Shown: positions 9,477 to 19,105 of the stretch, in pieces
Position numbering within the stretch: the stretch's first letter is position 1
How the letters are laid out: every line of letters starts with the position of its first letter
Source of the DNA: Pseudophaeobacter profundi
Lineage (GTDB): Bacteria > Pseudomonadota > Alphaproteobacteria > Rhodobacterales > Rhodobacteraceae
Assembly: GCF_029697505.1 (NCBI RefSeq)
Contig: NZ_JARJEF010000004.1
Location: forward strand, 292,565-356,564
Direction: 5' to 3'
DNA length: 64,000 nucleotides
Made by a program: the position numbers and the translations under genes
The notes under the pieces: generated by a model
Told to the model about the DNA's origin: nothing
What the model saw: the letters and a program-made list of their open reading frames with translations, nothing else
Database searches by the model: none

Positions 9477-10052
9477 ATGGGAAGAAAACGCATCAGAGAT
9501 ATTCGCAACGAAGAACTGATCGAAGCCACAATTGTGGCGGTGCATAAACGCGGCTATTCTGTTGTTACGATGGCGGAAATCGCGCGGGAGGCCGGAGCCT
9601 CTGCAGCCTCGATCAACTATTACTTCGGCTCCAAGGAAGGCCTGATGGAGGCGACGATGCGGCACCTGTTGCGCAAGTTGCGCCATGCCATGATCGAAGG
9701 CTACAGCAAGGCACGCACCCCGAAAGAGCGCCTATACGCGGTGACAGATGCCAATTTTTCAGATCAGCTCTTTACTGTGCCCCAGTGCAGCCTCTGGATG
9801 CAGTTCTGGGCCAATGCCCCCTATGCGCCGCGCCTATCCCGGCTGCATCGAATCAACCGTACCCGCGTGCGCAGCCATGTGCGGGCCGAATTGACCAATC
9901 TGCTGCCTCTGGAACGGGTGGAAACAGCCCGCAGTGCCCTGCAATGCTATATGGATGGGGTCTGGCTGGAGGCGGCGCAATCTGAGCGCAAGGTCCAGCC
10001 CGACGCCGCCCGACGCGCCGCCCATCAGGTGGTGGATCTGATCCTGTCCTAA
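9477..10052 (+). CDS. betI: BetI, TetR-family choline-responsive repressor
   Basis: A 191-residue TetR regulator. Residues about 8-55 form the DNA-binding domain (EIAREAGASAASINYYFGSKEGL is the recognition helix region, split here only for description); the C-terminal part (VPQCSLWMQFWANAPY, LQCYMDGVWLEAA) matches BetI proteins. BetI represses bet genes and is released by choline. It is transcribed away from betCBA. The ribosome-binding site is weak. Start chosen as the only ATG in register with the family N-terminus (GRKRIRDIRNEELI). Confidence 0.93.
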   Translation: MGRKRIRDIRNEELIEATIVAVHKRGYSVVTMAEIAREAGASAASINYYFGSKEGLMEATMRHLLRKLRHAMIEGYSKARTPKERLYAVTDANFSDQLFTVPQCSLWMQFWANAPYAPRLSRLHRINRTRVRSHVRAELTNLLPLERVETARSALQCYMDGVWLEAAQSERKVQPDAARRAAHQVVDLILS

Positions 10053-10064
10053 CCGCCCCGCCTG

Positions 10065-10099
10065 GCCCAGACAGCAACGCTGGGCAGACCTCCCCTTTT
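10065..10099 (+). terminator. Weak terminator after betI
   Basis: GCCCAG (10065-10070) and CTGGGC (10080-10085) form a 6-bp stem, followed ten bases later by CCCCTTTT. It sits in the short convergent gap between betI and the EamA gene. The T-tract is displaced, so activity is uncertain. Confidence 0.35.
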
Positions 10100-10135
10100 C
10101 AACAGACTGAAGCGTCGCGCAAGATCGGCGCCGCC

Positions 10136-11056
10136 TTACACCTTGGTCGCGGCTGCCGGGGGCGTGATCGAGCGCCGCTTTAGCACCGCTTCGCGCCAGG
10201 TGATAAAGCTGATGGCTGCCAGGATCAGACCACCGCCCAGCACGACCCAGATATCCACCGGCTCGGCGAAGACCAGCGCGCCAAGCAATGTCGCCCAGAT
10301 AAGCTGCAGGAAGGTCACCGGTTGCGTCACCGTCACCGGCGCCGATGCAAAAGCCAGCGTCATGGTGAAATGCCCCGCCGTGGCAAAGCACGCCACCGCA
10401 AACAGGATCGCCAGTTCCTGCAGATTGGGCGTCACCCAGACTGCTGCGGCAAAGGGGGCAAGCCCCAGCGTGACCCAGCCCGACAGCATCGCAACGACAA
10501 CCACCGGGCTGCTCCCATCCACGGTGAACTTTGCCAATAGGTAAGAGGCGCCAAAAGCAAAGGCGGTGAACAACATGGCAATATGCCCCGGAGAGATCTC
10601 GCGGAAGCCCGGCCGCAGAATGATCACCGCGCCAACCAGTGCCGCAATCACCGCCAGAATGCGCCGCATCGCCAGCTTCTCACCCAGAAACATCGCCGCC
10701 CCCAGGGTCACATAGATCGGAGAGAGGTAATTCATCGCCGTCACCTCGGCCAGCGGGATCTGTGTCATCGCATAGAACCACAGGATCACCCCGCCGGCAT
10801 GCACCATGCCGCGGCTGGCGAACAGCAGCCAGAGTTTCGGCGTCACCCGCGCGCGGCGCAGGCTTGATGCCATCGGGATCAGGAATACCAGCCCCAGAAG
10901 GTAGCGCAGAAAGGCCGATTCCGCCGGCGGGATCCGATCTCCGAGATATTTGACCAATGCCGTCACCGCGACAAAGCAAAGGCCGGTCATAAACATCCAG
11001 AACACCCCGACAAGGGGGTTGGTGCTGGGCTGGGTGATATCTGCTTGGCTGCTCAT
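10136..11056 (-). CDS. EamA/DMT-family transporter
   Basis: A 306-residue inner-membrane protein with about ten hydrophobic helices arranged as two EamA repeats. The first contains the family pattern of conserved Pro/Glu in the fourth helix region (QIPLAEVTAMNYLSPIYVT), the second ends in ALVFAEPVDIWVVLGGGLI. Members export amino acids, nucleosides or other small metabolites; the substrate is not predictable. ATG 11056 (MSSQADITQ) is preferred; an upstream GTG at 11101 would add 15 residues without homology-like features. It converges with betI. Confidence 0.85.
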   Translation of the reverse strand: MSSQADITQPSTNPLVGVFWMFMTGLCFVAVTALVKYLGDRIPPAESAFLRYLLGLVFLIPMASSLRRARVTPKLWLLFASRGMVHAGGVILWFYAMTQIPLAEVTAMNYLSPIYVTLGAAMFLGEKLAMRRILAVIAALVGAVIILRPGFREISPGHIAMLFTAFAFGASYLLAKFTVDGSSPVVVVAMLSGWVTLGLAPFAAAVWVTPNLQELAILFAVACFATAGHFTMTLAFASAPVTVTQPVTFLQLIWATLLGALVFAEPVDIWVVLGGGLILAAISFITWREAVLKRRSITPPAAATKV

Positions 11057-11169
11057 ACCGACAACACAACACCCAAACGACAGGAGGCACAACCCTTTCA
11101 CATGTCAAATACCTCATTTGATATGTGTTTCCAAAGCGGATGCTGCCCGCCGCGACGTTCAGCTGGGGG

Positions 11170-11847
11170 TCACATCAAGATCAGCTTGGCGGCGATCGCC
11201 CACATGGTCAGCCCAACCAGCCCATCCAGTACCTGCCAGGCACGCGGCCGGGCAAACACCGGGGCCAAAAGACTGGCACCATAGCCGAGACTGAAGAAAA
11301 AGACGAAACTGGCCAGAACAGCGCCAAGGCCAAAGGTTGCCGGATCGGGGTATTGCGCCGAAATCGCCCCTAGCAGGACAACCGTATCCAGGTAGACATG
11401 CGGGTTCAGCCAGGTCAGCGCAAGCACCGTCATCAATACCGGCAGCAGCGGCTGCGGTGGCTGGGCCGTACCGGCGGCCTGCAAACTCGCGCCGCCCTGC
11501 CAGGCAGACAGCAGGCTACGCCCACCGTACCAGATCAGAAACCCGCCGCCACCAAAGCGCATGAGCGGTTCAAACCAGGGCATCATCTCGGCCAGCCTGC
11601 CAAAGCCAAGCACCCCGGCAGTGATCAACAGGGCATCTGATCCGGCACAGGCCAGGCAGATCCAGAACAGATGCTGACGCCGTAGTCCCTGGCGCAGCAC
11701 AAAGGCATTCTGCGCGCCAATCGCCAGGATCAGACTGAAGCCAAGGCCAAAGCCCGCCAGCAGATTGGGCGGAATGCCAGTCAGGGCGATCACCTGCGCA
11801 TACATCTGCGCGGTCACTGAAGCAGTCATCGGAATTGGGATTGGCAT
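11170..11847 (-). CDS. LysE/ArgO-family amino acid exporter
   Basis: A 225-residue protein with six hydrophobic helices. GFSLILAIGAQNAFVLRQGL is the conserved LysE/ArgO N-terminal signature and ALTWLNPHVYLDTVVLLG the second one, found in lysine/arginine exporters of the inner membrane. It diverges from an ArgP/LysG-like LysR regulator across a 99-bp control region, the standard arrangement in which the regulator senses intracellular basic amino acids and activates export. Substrate arginine and/or lysine is inferred from that pairing. Confidence 0.92.
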   Translation of the reverse strand: MPIPIPMTASVTAQMYAQVIALTGIPPNLLAGFGLGFSLILAIGAQNAFVLRQGLRRQHLFWICLACAGSDALLITAGVLGFGRLAEMMPWFEPLMRFGGGGFLIWYGGRSLLSAWQGGASLQAAGTAQPPQPLLPVLMTVLALTWLNPHVYLDTVVLLGAISAQYPDPATFGLGAVLASFVFFFSLGYGASLLAPVFARPRAWQVLDGLVGLTMWAIAAKLILM

Positions 11848-11946
11848 CGGCCTGTCTTTCTCTCTCGCTGCGGTCTCAGCGCTTTGACTAGCCCGAGCAC
11901 GAAGCGTAGCATAGTTAAATATGATAACGCGAAGTAAGAGTTGCTA

Positions 11947-12840
11947 ATGAAGTTTGACCCCAACCACCTCTCTGCTCTGGCCGCTGTCATCCGGCTTGGA
12001 TCCTTTGACAGCGCCGCGCAGAGCCTGGGCCTGACCCCTTCGGCGGTTTCGCAACGTATCAAGGCCCTGGAAGAGCGCGTGGGCGGGGCCCTGATCAAAC
12101 GCGGTCTGCCCTGTACCGGCACCAAGGCGGGGCGGCGCCTGGCCAAACACGCCGAAGATGTCGCGGTGCTAGAGGGCCAGGTCTCGCGGGCGCTGGCGCT
12201 GGACCCCAGCCCCGAGGCACCGCCGCTTTTGCGCATTGCCGTCAACGCCGACAGCCTGGCCACCTGGTTCATTGCAGCCATGGTTGCCACACCGGATCTG
12301 TTGTTTGACCTGGTCATCGACGATCAGGACCACAGCGCAGATTGGCTGAAACGTGGCGAAGTCTCTGCCGCCATCACCGCCCATGCCCTGCCCGTACCTG
12401 GCTGCAATGCGCAACCGCTTGGGGCGATGCGCTATCAGGCCATGGCCAGCCCCGCCTATATGGCGAAATGGTTTGCAGGCCGCCCAACGGCCCAGGCACT
12501 GGCCCGGGCCCCCTGCCTGACCTATAATCCAAAAGACGCGCTTCAGCAGCGCTGGATACAGCTGCATTTTGGCGAAACCATCACGCCGCCAGCGCATTTC
12601 ATCCCGTCGGCCCAGGGCTTTGCCGATGCCGCCCAGGCGGGTCTGGGCTGGGGCATGATCCCGGTTGCCCAGGTTGCACCCGCCCTGAAATCCGGTGCGC
12701 TGGTGCCGCTGCTACCCGATAGCGCCATGGATGTTGCGCTGAACTGGCAGGTAAGCCGGGCCATGGCCTCTGCGCTGGCCCCCTTGACACGGGCGGTGCT
12801 AAGCTCCGCCAGACACCATCTGTCCCCGCCAGCCCGCTAG
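11947..12840 (+). CDS. ArgP/LysG-like LysR regulator of the exporter
   Basis: A 297-residue LysR-type regulator. Residues about 4-60 form the winged HTH (HLSALAAVIRLGSFDSAAQ, LTPSAVSQRIKALEERVG); the remainder is a periplasmic-binding-fold effector domain (NADSLATWFIAAM, PLGAMRYQAMASP) similar to ArgP and LysG. ATG 11947 is taken over the TTG two codons earlier. Divergence from the LysE/ArgO gene strongly suggests that it activates that gene in response to basic amino acids. The 3' end is tightly followed by a nitroreductase gene. Confidence 0.9.
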   Translation: MKFDPNHLSALAAVIRLGSFDSAAQSLGLTPSAVSQRIKALEERVGGALIKRGLPCTGTKAGRRLAKHAEDVAVLEGQVSRALALDPSPEAPPLLRIAVNADSLATWFIAAMVATPDLLFDLVIDDQDHSADWLKRGEVSAAITAHALPVPGCNAQPLGAMRYQAMASPAYMAKWFAGRPTAQALARAPCLTYNPKDALQQRWIQLHFGETITPPAHFIPSAQGFADAAQAGLGWGMIPVAQVAPALKSGALVPLLPDSAMDVALNWQVSRAMASALAPLTRAVLSSARHHLSPPAR

Positions 12841-12880
12841 GGGGCCTATCCGTCGCTGATCGCTATTCAGGAGCCACGAA

Positions 12881-13573
12881 ATGTTCGCAAAATCCGCCCT
12901 CACCTATGCCCCTGTGCCGCTGCCCCATCGTGCGGCCTACAGCGATGCAGAGATGCTTACAAAGGCCAGAGAATATCTGGCGCATATGCAACAACGCCAT
13001 ACCGTGCGTGATTTCACCTCTCAGCCTGTCGCGCGCGAGGTGATAGAGCTCTGCATCCAAACCGCTGGCTCGGCCCCCTCGGGGGCCAATCACCAGCCCT
13101 GGCATTTCGTCGCCATTGCCAACCCGGCGCTGAAGCAACAGATCCGCGAAGAAGCCGAAGAAGAAGAACGCCGGTTTTACGCCGGCGGCGGCGGTGACGA
13201 ATGGATCAAGGCGCTGGAACCCATCGGCACCACAGCCGACAAGCCGCATCTGACCACTGCGCCCTGGCTCATCGTGGTCTTTGCCCAGCGTTGGGGCGAA
13301 TTTGAAGATGGCAGCCGCTATAAAAACTACTACGTGCCCGAAAGCGTCAATATCGCCACCGGGTTCTTGTTGGCGGCGCTGCACGAGGCTGGGCTGTGCA
13401 GCCTCACCCATACGCCCAACCCGATGAAATTCCTCAATGCGGCCCTTGGTCGGCCAGCGTCGGAGAAGCCCACCATGATCATCGCGGTCGGCCATCCCAG
13501 CGCCGATGCCAAAGTGCCGGGCGTTGCCAAGATGAAAAAGCCCCTTGCTGAAATCTCGACGATCCTGGAATGA
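12881..13573 (+). CDS. Nitroreductase-family protein resembling iodotyrosine deiodinase
   Basis: A 230-residue FMN enzyme of the nitroreductase fold. RHTVRDFTSQPV (39-50) and SAPSGANHQPWHF (64-76) are the FMN-binding motifs; LCSLTHTPNPMKFLN and the GRP-EKP segment follow the pattern of iodotyrosine deiodinases. Residues E96, Y100 and K121 keep the 4- and 21-residue spacings of the human E157/Y161/K182 triad that grips the amino-acid part of the substrate, so reductive dehalogenation of halotyrosine is plausible. AGGAG precedes ATG 12881. A general flavin reductase is the alternative. Confidence 0.88.
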   Translation: MFAKSALTYAPVPLPHRAAYSDAEMLTKAREYLAHMQQRHTVRDFTSQPVAREVIELCIQTAGSAPSGANHQPWHFVAIANPALKQQIREEAEEEERRFYAGGGGDEWIKALEPIGTTADKPHLTTAPWLIVVFAQRWGEFEDGSRYKNYYVPESVNIATGFLLAALHEAGLCSLTHTPNPMKFLNAALGRPASEKPTMIIAVGHPSADAKVPGVAKMKKPLAEISTILE

Positions 13574-13605
13574 GGCAGCCGCAGTGATGCCCAGGGCCGT
13601 TCCAG

Positions 13606-14454
13606 ATGCAGACTGAACCGCGTAGCCTTGGGGCGAGCATTTGCTGGCATATCCTGTTGCCACGCGGGGCCGCGCTGCTGTTCTGGGCCTGTGCCAATCA
13701 GATGCTGCAAATGCCCGCGGCCCTGACCTGGGGGCTGATCACGGCGGATGCACTGTTTCTTATCTGGACAATAAGGTCCCATCTGCATGCAGCGGATAGC
13801 CATATGCGTGGCTCGGGTGCCATGGCGCTGATATGGGGCGGCTATCTGATTTTGCTGTTTAGTATGCTGGCCAGCCTGTTGCTTTGGTGGCAGGCGCTGC
13901 TGATTTCCTACCGCCCCGCTGCGGGGCCGGGCTACGCCGACATACGCGCCCAGCAGCACGCAGCGCGCTACAGTCTTGCCCTGTCAAGCGATGGCACTGC
14001 CATTGTCTTTGATGGAGAGATCACCTTTGGCCTGACCAAGGCACTCAAAGCCCTGATGCTGCGCCACCCCGAGGTGCGCCGCATAGGTCTTTCTAGTCCC
14101 GGCGGCCATATCTATGAGGCCCGCGGCGTTGCCAAGCTGGTTCAAGCACAGGAGGTTTCGACCCAGGCGCTGGGGCTGTGCGCCTCGGCCTGCACCCTGA
14201 TCTTTGCCGCTGGAACCCAGCGTGTGCTTGCCCCGCAGGCGCAGCTTGGCTTTCACGGCTATTCGTTGGATGTCTTTGGCGGCCTGCCACAAATCGACCT
14301 GACGGCCGAGCAGGAGAAAGACAGGCGTTTCCTGATCTCGCAGGGCATCAGCGATGACTTTATCAATCAGGTTTATGCCACGGCGCCAACCGAGCTCTGG
14401 CGGCCCAGCCCGGATGTCTTGCGCAGGGCGGGCGTGCTGACAACGCCCCGCTAA
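13606..14454 (+). CDS. Membrane-anchored ClpP-like (COG3904-type) protein
   Basis: A 282-residue protein with three N-terminal hydrophobic helices (about 13-35, 40-57, 72-100) followed by a periplasmic or cytosolic ClpP/crotonase-type domain. IGLSSPGGHIYEARGVA forms the oxyanion loop, LCASACTLIFAAG carries the candidate nucleophile Ser194 and GFHGYS the candidate His217, in the order expected for ClpP-like serine peptidases. Two cysteines (192, 196) flank the serine. Substrates are unknown. It starts 32 bases after the nitroreductase gene and ends just before a bidirectional-looking terminator. Confidence 0.78.
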   Translation: MQTEPRSLGASICWHILLPRGAALLFWACANQMLQMPAALTWGLITADALFLIWTIRSHLHAADSHMRGSGAMALIWGGYLILLFSMLASLLLWWQALLISYRPAAGPGYADIRAQQHAARYSLALSSDGTAIVFDGEITFGLTKALKALMLRHPEVRRIGLSSPGGHIYEARGVAKLVQAQEVSTQALGLCASACTLIFAAGTQRVLAPQAQLGFHGYSLDVFGGLPQIDLTAEQEKDRRFLISQGISDDFINQVYATAPTELWRPSPDVLRRAGVLTTPR

Positions 14455-14465
14455 ACCGCGCAGCA

Positions 14466-14493
14466 AAAAGCCCCCGAGGGTTTCGGGGGCTTT
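14466..14493 (-). terminator. Terminator between the ClpP-like gene and yebC
   Basis: Arms AAAGCCCCCGA (14467-14477) and TCGGGGGCTTT (14483-14493) give an 11-bp stem with a 5-base loop. The minus strand reads into TTTTT, so it terminates yebC; the plus strand has only TTT and may terminate the converging gene less well. Confidence 0.8.
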
Positions 14494-14523
14494 GGGCTAT
14501 TTCAACCTATTGGCAGGTGCAGC

Positions 14524-15264
14524 TCAGAGCTGCTCCATCACTTCATCAGAGGCTTCAAAATTGGTGGTGACGCGCTGCACGTCGTCGTCGTCTTCCAGCG
14601 CATCCACCAGCTTCATCAGCTTTTGCATGCCTTCCAGGTCCAGTTCGGTGGTGGTGGTGGGTTTCCACACCAGTTTGGTGCTGTCGGATTCGCCCAGCTC
14701 TGCCTCCAGCGCGTTGGAAACGTCGTTCAGATCACTGTCGGCGCAGTAGATGATATGGCCATCCTCGGACGATTCGACATCCTCGGCGCCAGCCTCGATG
14801 GCGGCCATCATCACGGTGTCGGCGTCGCCAACAGAAGCCGGATAGGTCACCTCGCCCTTACGGTCGAACATGAAGCCAACCGATCCGGTTTCACCCAGGT
14901 TACCGCCGTTCTTGGAAAAGGTCGAACGCACAGTGGAGGCGGTGCGGTTCTTGTTGTCGGTCATGGTTTCGACAATAACGGCGACGCCGCTGGGGCCATA
15001 GCCCTCGTAGCGGATTTCATCATAGTTTTCGGCGTCACCGCCGATGGCCTTTTTGATCGCCCGGTCAATCACATCCTTAGGCACCGACTGGCTTTTGGCT
15101 TCTTTCACCGCGAGACGCAGGCGGGGGTTCTTGTCAGCGTCAGGGTCGCCCATCTTGGCGGCCACGGTGATCTCCTTGGCCAGTTTGGAAAACAGTTTCG
15201 ACCGCGCTGCGTCCTGACGACCCTTGCGATGCTGGATGTTTGCCCATTTTGAATGGCCTGCCAT
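14524..15264 (-). CDS. yebC: YebC/PmpR family regulatory protein
   Basis: A 246-residue protein of the YebC/PmpR (TACO1) family. [20 protein letters not shown] is the invariant N-terminus, and acidic stretches such as [13 protein letters not shown] close the protein. Family members act as DNA-binding regulators or, as shown for some bacterial and mitochondrial homologues, as factors that help ribosomes through proline-rich stretches. ATG 15264 is preceded by AAAGGATC. It is monocistronic; in other proteobacteria yebC often lies by ruvC, which is not seen here. Confidence 0.95.
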   Translation of the reverse strand: MAGHSKWANIQHRKGRQDAARSKLFSKLAKEITVAAKMGDPDADKNPRLRLAVKEAKSQSVPKDVIDRAIKKAIGGDAENYDEIRYEGYGPSGVAVIVETMTDNKNRTASTVRSTFSKNGGNLGETGSVGFMFDRKGEVTYPASVGDADTVMMAAIEAGAEDVESSEDGHIIYCADSDLNDVSNALEAELGESDSTKLVWKPTTTTELDLEGMQKLMKLVDALEDDDDVQRVTTNFEASDEVMEQL

Positions 15265-15468
15265 GGTAGATCCTTTGTCTCGTGCGTTCTTGAGTTGGCG
15301 CTCATATAGCCTGTGGCGGGGGCAGCTTTCAAGCTCTGCTGACAACAGGCCCTTTCCAGGTGCCCCACCTCCCCGCAAGACCTGCCCCGTTACCAGACCC
15401 GCCACGCAGAAACAGCGTTTCCCTGCAAGCCGCCTTGCCCCCAAGCCCGCAGCCGCTAGAGTGGCGGT

Positions 15469-17244
15469 ATGACATTTGACCAAATCGCCTTGTTCGCCAT
15501 ATTCGCCGCCGTCTTCGGCCTGTTCCTCTGGGGGCGCTTTCGCTACGATATTGTTGCCTTTTTTGCGCTGATGGTTGCAGTGGTGCTGGGGCTTGTACCC
15601 ACCGCCGAGGCCTTTTCCGGCTTTGGCCACCCGGCCACACTGGTGGTGGCGCTGGTGCTGATTGTTTCTGCCGGATTGGTGCGTTCGGGTGCTGTGTTCC
15701 TGATCACCCGCACGCTGGTGGACAGTTCACGCAGTCTTGGTGGCCATATCGGCCTGATGGGGGGCGTCGCCGCCGTACTGTCGGCCTTTATGAACAATGT
15801 GGCCGCCCTGGCCCTGCTGATGCCGGTCGATATCCAGACCGCCCGCAAGGCCGGACGCGCCCCGGGGCTAAGCCTGATGCCGCTGTCCTTTGCCACCATC
15901 CTGGGCGGCATGGCAACGCTGATCGGCACCCCGCCCAACATCATCATCGCCTCGATCCGGCAAGAGTCGCTCGGCGAACCCTTCGGCATGTTTGACTTTG
16001 CCCCGGTTGGTGGCATCGTTGCCCTGGTCGGGCTGGCGTTTGTGGCACTGGTCGGCTGGCGGCTGATCCCGCAGCGGCACGAGGCCGCCGGCAACTCCGA
16101 GGCGCAGCTAGCTGATTACATTGCCGAACTGACCATACCGGATGACTCTGCTTTGATCGGCAAGCGGCTTGGCACCCTGGACAAGGACGCCGAACAGGCT
16201 GATGTCGCCATTCTGGGGCTGATCCGGAACAGCAAACGCCACTATGGGCGCGCCGCCGGGGCGGTGCTGCAAGCGGGCGATACCCTGGTACTGGAGGCCC
16301 GCCCTGATGCGCTGGATGAATTCCGCACCACATTGTCGCTGCATTTTTCAGATAGTGCCCGCCAGGAAACATTGACCGCAGCGGGCGATGGCCTGGAGCT
16401 GGTCGAAGTGGTGGTGCCGGAAGGCGCCCGTATCGATGGACGCTCGGCCCAGTCTCTGGGCTTGGCCTGGCGGCAAAACGCCGTCCTCTTGGGGCTGGCC
16501 CGGCAGGGGCGACGCCTCACAAAACACATCCGCCAGACAGAGATCGAGGCCGGCGACATTCTGCTGCTGCTCTGCCCGCGGGAACGCGGCAGCGATGTGA
16601 CGGAATGGCTGGGCTGTCTGCCACTGGCAGAGCGCGGCCTGGCGGTCACCGCCAATGACAAGACCTGGGCAGCGATTGGCCTGTTTGGCCTGGCGGTGCT
16701 TGCAGCCTCTGCCGGGGTGATCTACCTGCCGATCGCGTTGGGGCTGGTGGTTGTGTCTTATGTCCTGATCAAGGTGCTGCCGGTGGCAGAGATCTACGAC
16801 CATGTGGAATGGCCAGTCGTGGTTTTGCTGGGCTCCATGATCCCGTTGGGCGCCGCATTGGATGCCTCGGGCGGAACACAGCTGATCGCCAATGGGCTGA
16901 TCGGGTTAACTGAAGGCCTGCCCTCTTGGATGGTGCTGACGGTGCTGATGGTGGTGACCATGACGCTGTCCGATGTGCTGAACAACACCGCCACCGCCAT
17001 TGTTGCAGCGCCGGTGGGCATTCAAATGGCCACGACACTTGGGGTCTCGCCCGATCCGTTCTTGATGGCCGTGGCCGTGGCGGCCTCGGCGGCCTTCCTG
17101 ACCCCGATTGGCCACAAGAACAATACCTTGGTTCTGGGGCCCGGCGGCTATCGCTTTGGCGACTACTGGCGCATGGGGCTGCCGCTTGAGGTGCTGGTGA
17201 TTGCAATTTCCATCCCCTCGATCCTGGTGTTCTGGCCACTCTGA
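15469..17244 (+). CDS. SLC13/DASS-type permease with two TrkA-C domains
   Basis: A 591-residue inner-membrane permease. Helices occupy residues about 1-200 and 400-590, separated by two TrkA-C (RCK_C) domains at about 205-290 and 300-390. The conserved intramembrane motifs are [13 protein letters not shown] plus [12 protein letters not shown] in the first half and [15 protein letters not shown] in the second. Relatives carry dicarboxylates, sulfate or other anions with sodium. The following FAD dehydrogenase gene starts 115 bases downstream on the same strand. Substrate is unknown. Confidence 0.88.
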   Translation: MTFDQIALFAIFAAVFGLFLWGRFRYDIVAFFALMVAVVLGLVPTAEAFSGFGHPATLVVALVLIVSAGLVRSGAVFLITRTLVDSSRSLGGHIGLMGGVAAVLSAFMNNVAALALLMPVDIQTARKAGRAPGLSLMPLSFATILGGMATLIGTPPNIIIASIRQESLGEPFGMFDFAPVGGIVALVGLAFVALVGWRLIPQRHEAAGNSEAQLADYIAELTIPDDSALIGKRLGTLDKDAEQADVAILGLIRNSKRHYGRAAGAVLQAGDTLVLEARPDALDEFRTTLSLHFSDSARQETLTAAGDGLELVEVVVPEGARIDGRSAQSLGLAWRQNAVLLGLARQGRRLTKHIRQTEIEAGDILLLLCPRERGSDVTEWLGCLPLAERGLAVTANDKTWAAIGLFGLAVLAASAGVIYLPIALGLVVVSYVLIKVLPVAEIYDHVEWPVVVLLGSMIPLGAALDASGGTQLIANGLIGLTEGLPSWMVLTVLMVVTMTLSDVLNNTATAIVAAPVGIQMATTLGVSPDPFLMAVAVAASAAFLTPIGHKNNTLVLGPGGYRFGDYWRMGLPLEVLVIAISIPSILVFWPL

Positions 17245-17359
17245 TCCGGCCTGCGCCCCGCCTGGAGTGGCCCAAGGCTCCGCCAGGGAAGGTGGCGAAA
17301 CATTTGCCCAGCCCCGGCGCTGCGCTTAGGCTGATTGCAACCATAACCGGGAGGTGCAG

Positions 17360-19030
17360 ATGGCGGGTGCAACAGACAACGCGGCAGATGTGATCATCGT
17401 CGGGGCTGGCATTGCCGGGCTGGCCGCGGCCTGCGACCTGGGTGATCGCGGCAAGCGGGTGATCCTGCTAGAGCAAGAGCCCGCGCAATTTCTGGGTGGC
17501 CAGGCACATTGGAGCCTGGGCGGGTTGTTCATGATCGACACGCCAGAACAACGCCGCATGGGGATCCGGGATAGCCATGATCTGGCCCGGCGCGACTGGA
17601 TGGGCAGCGCCCAGTTTGACCGCGCCGAAGACGACTGGCCCCGGCAATGGGCCCGTGCCTATCTTGACTTTGCCGCCAGCGAAATGCGTCCCTGGCTGCA
17701 CCAGATGGGCATGCGCTGGTTTCCGGTTGTCGGTTGGGCCGAACGTGGCGGCGGCAGCGCTCAGGGCCATGGCAATTCGGTGCCGCGGTTTCATGTCACC
17801 TGGGGCACCGGCCCCGGCGTGGTTGCGCCCTTTGCCACGCGTCTTGCGGCACATGTCGACGCCGGGCGGATCTCGACCTGGTTTCGCCATCAGGTCAGCC
17901 ATATCATTGTGCAATGCGGCGAAGTCAAAGGCGTCTCGGGTGAGGTGCTGGCCGCCGATACAGCTGCCCAGGGCGTGCGTACCAACCGCGAGGAAATCGG
18001 CGAATTTGAAGCCTATGCGCCCTCGGTCATCGTGGCCTCGGGGGGGATTGGCGGCAATCTGGATCTGGTGCGCAAGAACTGGCCGCGCGAACGCCTGGGC
18101 CCACCCCCCAAGAACATGGTGGCCGGGGTGCCTTTTCATGTGGACGGGCGGATGATCCCAATTGCCGAAGCCGCCGGTGGCCATGTGATCAACGGCGATC
18201 GCATGTGGCACTACACCGAAGGGCTGCGCAACTGGGATCCGATCTGGCCAAACCACGGCATTCGCATTCTGCCGGGGCCGTCAGCCATGTGGTTTGATGC
18301 CCGTGGCGACCGCCTGCCCCCACCCTGCCTGCCAGGGTTCAACACCCTGGAAACCCTGAAAGAAATCCTGAAAACCGGCCATGATTACAGCTGGTTCATC
18401 CTTAGCCAAAAGATCATTGAGAAGGAATTCGCTCTGTCCGGGTCGGAACAAAACCCGGACCTCACCTCTGGTAAATGGCGCGAGGTCATCCGCGCGCGCC
18501 TGCTTGCGCGCGGGCAGGCCCCGGCCCCGGTTGAGGCCTTCAAGAAACATGGCGAAGATTTTGTGGTGGCCGATGATCTGGCCGATCTGGTGGCGGGCAT
18601 GAACCGGATTGCAGATCTGCCACTGGACGAGACCCACCTGCGCCGCCAGATCGAAGCACGCGATGCTCAGGTCGACAACCCCTTTGCAAAGGACGCCCAG
18701 GTGATTGCGATGAATGCAGCCCGCAACTATCGCGGCGATCGGTTGATCCGCACCGCTAAGCCTCATCGCATCCTGGATCGCCAAAATGGCCCGCTGATTG
18801 CCGTACGGCTCAACATTCTGACACGCAAAACTCTGGGTGGATTGCAGACCAATCTGGACAGCCAGATGGTGGGGGCAGATGGCAGCCCAGTGCCGGGCCT
18901 TTTCGCAATCGGAGAGGCCGCCGGCTTTGGCGGTGGTGGCTATCACGGTTACAATGCCTTGGAAGGGACCTTCCTGGGCGGCTGCCTCTTTTCCGGGCGC
19001 CAGGCGGGCCGGTCCAGGCTCATCGCCTGA
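17360..19030 (+). CDS. FAD-binding dehydrogenase (3-ketosteroid dehydrogenase/fumarate reductase type)
   Basis: A 556-residue flavoprotein. IIVGAGIAGLAAACDLGDRG near residue 20 is the FAD-binding dinucleotide fold, GGQAHWSLGGLF follows, and the C-terminus GLFAIGEAAGFGGGGYHGYN closes the FAD site; overall it belongs to the FAD_binding_2 family represented by COG3573 oxidoreductases. The natural substrate is unknown. ATG 17360 is chosen because GGGAGG lies five bases upstream, ruling out the GTG at 17354. It may form a transcription unit with the SLC13 permease before it, hinting that the permease imports its substrate. Confidence 0.87.
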   Translation: MAGATDNAADVIIVGAGIAGLAAACDLGDRGKRVILLEQEPAQFLGGQAHWSLGGLFMIDTPEQRRMGIRDSHDLARRDWMGSAQFDRAEDDWPRQWARAYLDFAASEMRPWLHQMGMRWFPVVGWAERGGGSAQGHGNSVPRFHVTWGTGPGVVAPFATRLAAHVDAGRISTWFRHQVSHIIVQCGEVKGVSGEVLAADTAAQGVRTNREEIGEFEAYAPSVIVASGGIGGNLDLVRKNWPRERLGPPPKNMVAGVPFHVDGRMIPIAEAAGGHVINGDRMWHYTEGLRNWDPIWPNHGIRILPGPSAMWFDARGDRLPPPCLPGFNTLETLKEILKTGHDYSWFILSQKIIEKEFALSGSEQNPDLTSGKWREVIRARLLARGQAPAPVEAFKKHGEDFVVADDLADLVAGMNRIADLPLDETHLRRQIEARDAQVDNPFAKDAQVIAMNAARNYRGDRLIRTAKPHRILDRQNGPLIAVRLNILTRKTLGGLQTNLDSQMVGADGSPVPGLFAIGEAAGFGGGGYHGYNALEGTFLGGCLFSGRQAGRSRLIA

Positions 19031-19105
19031 ACCACGATATCAAACGCCCGGCACAATACCCCGTCAAAGACAGGAGTCAGCCGGGACTATTGGCCTGTCT
19101 CCACG

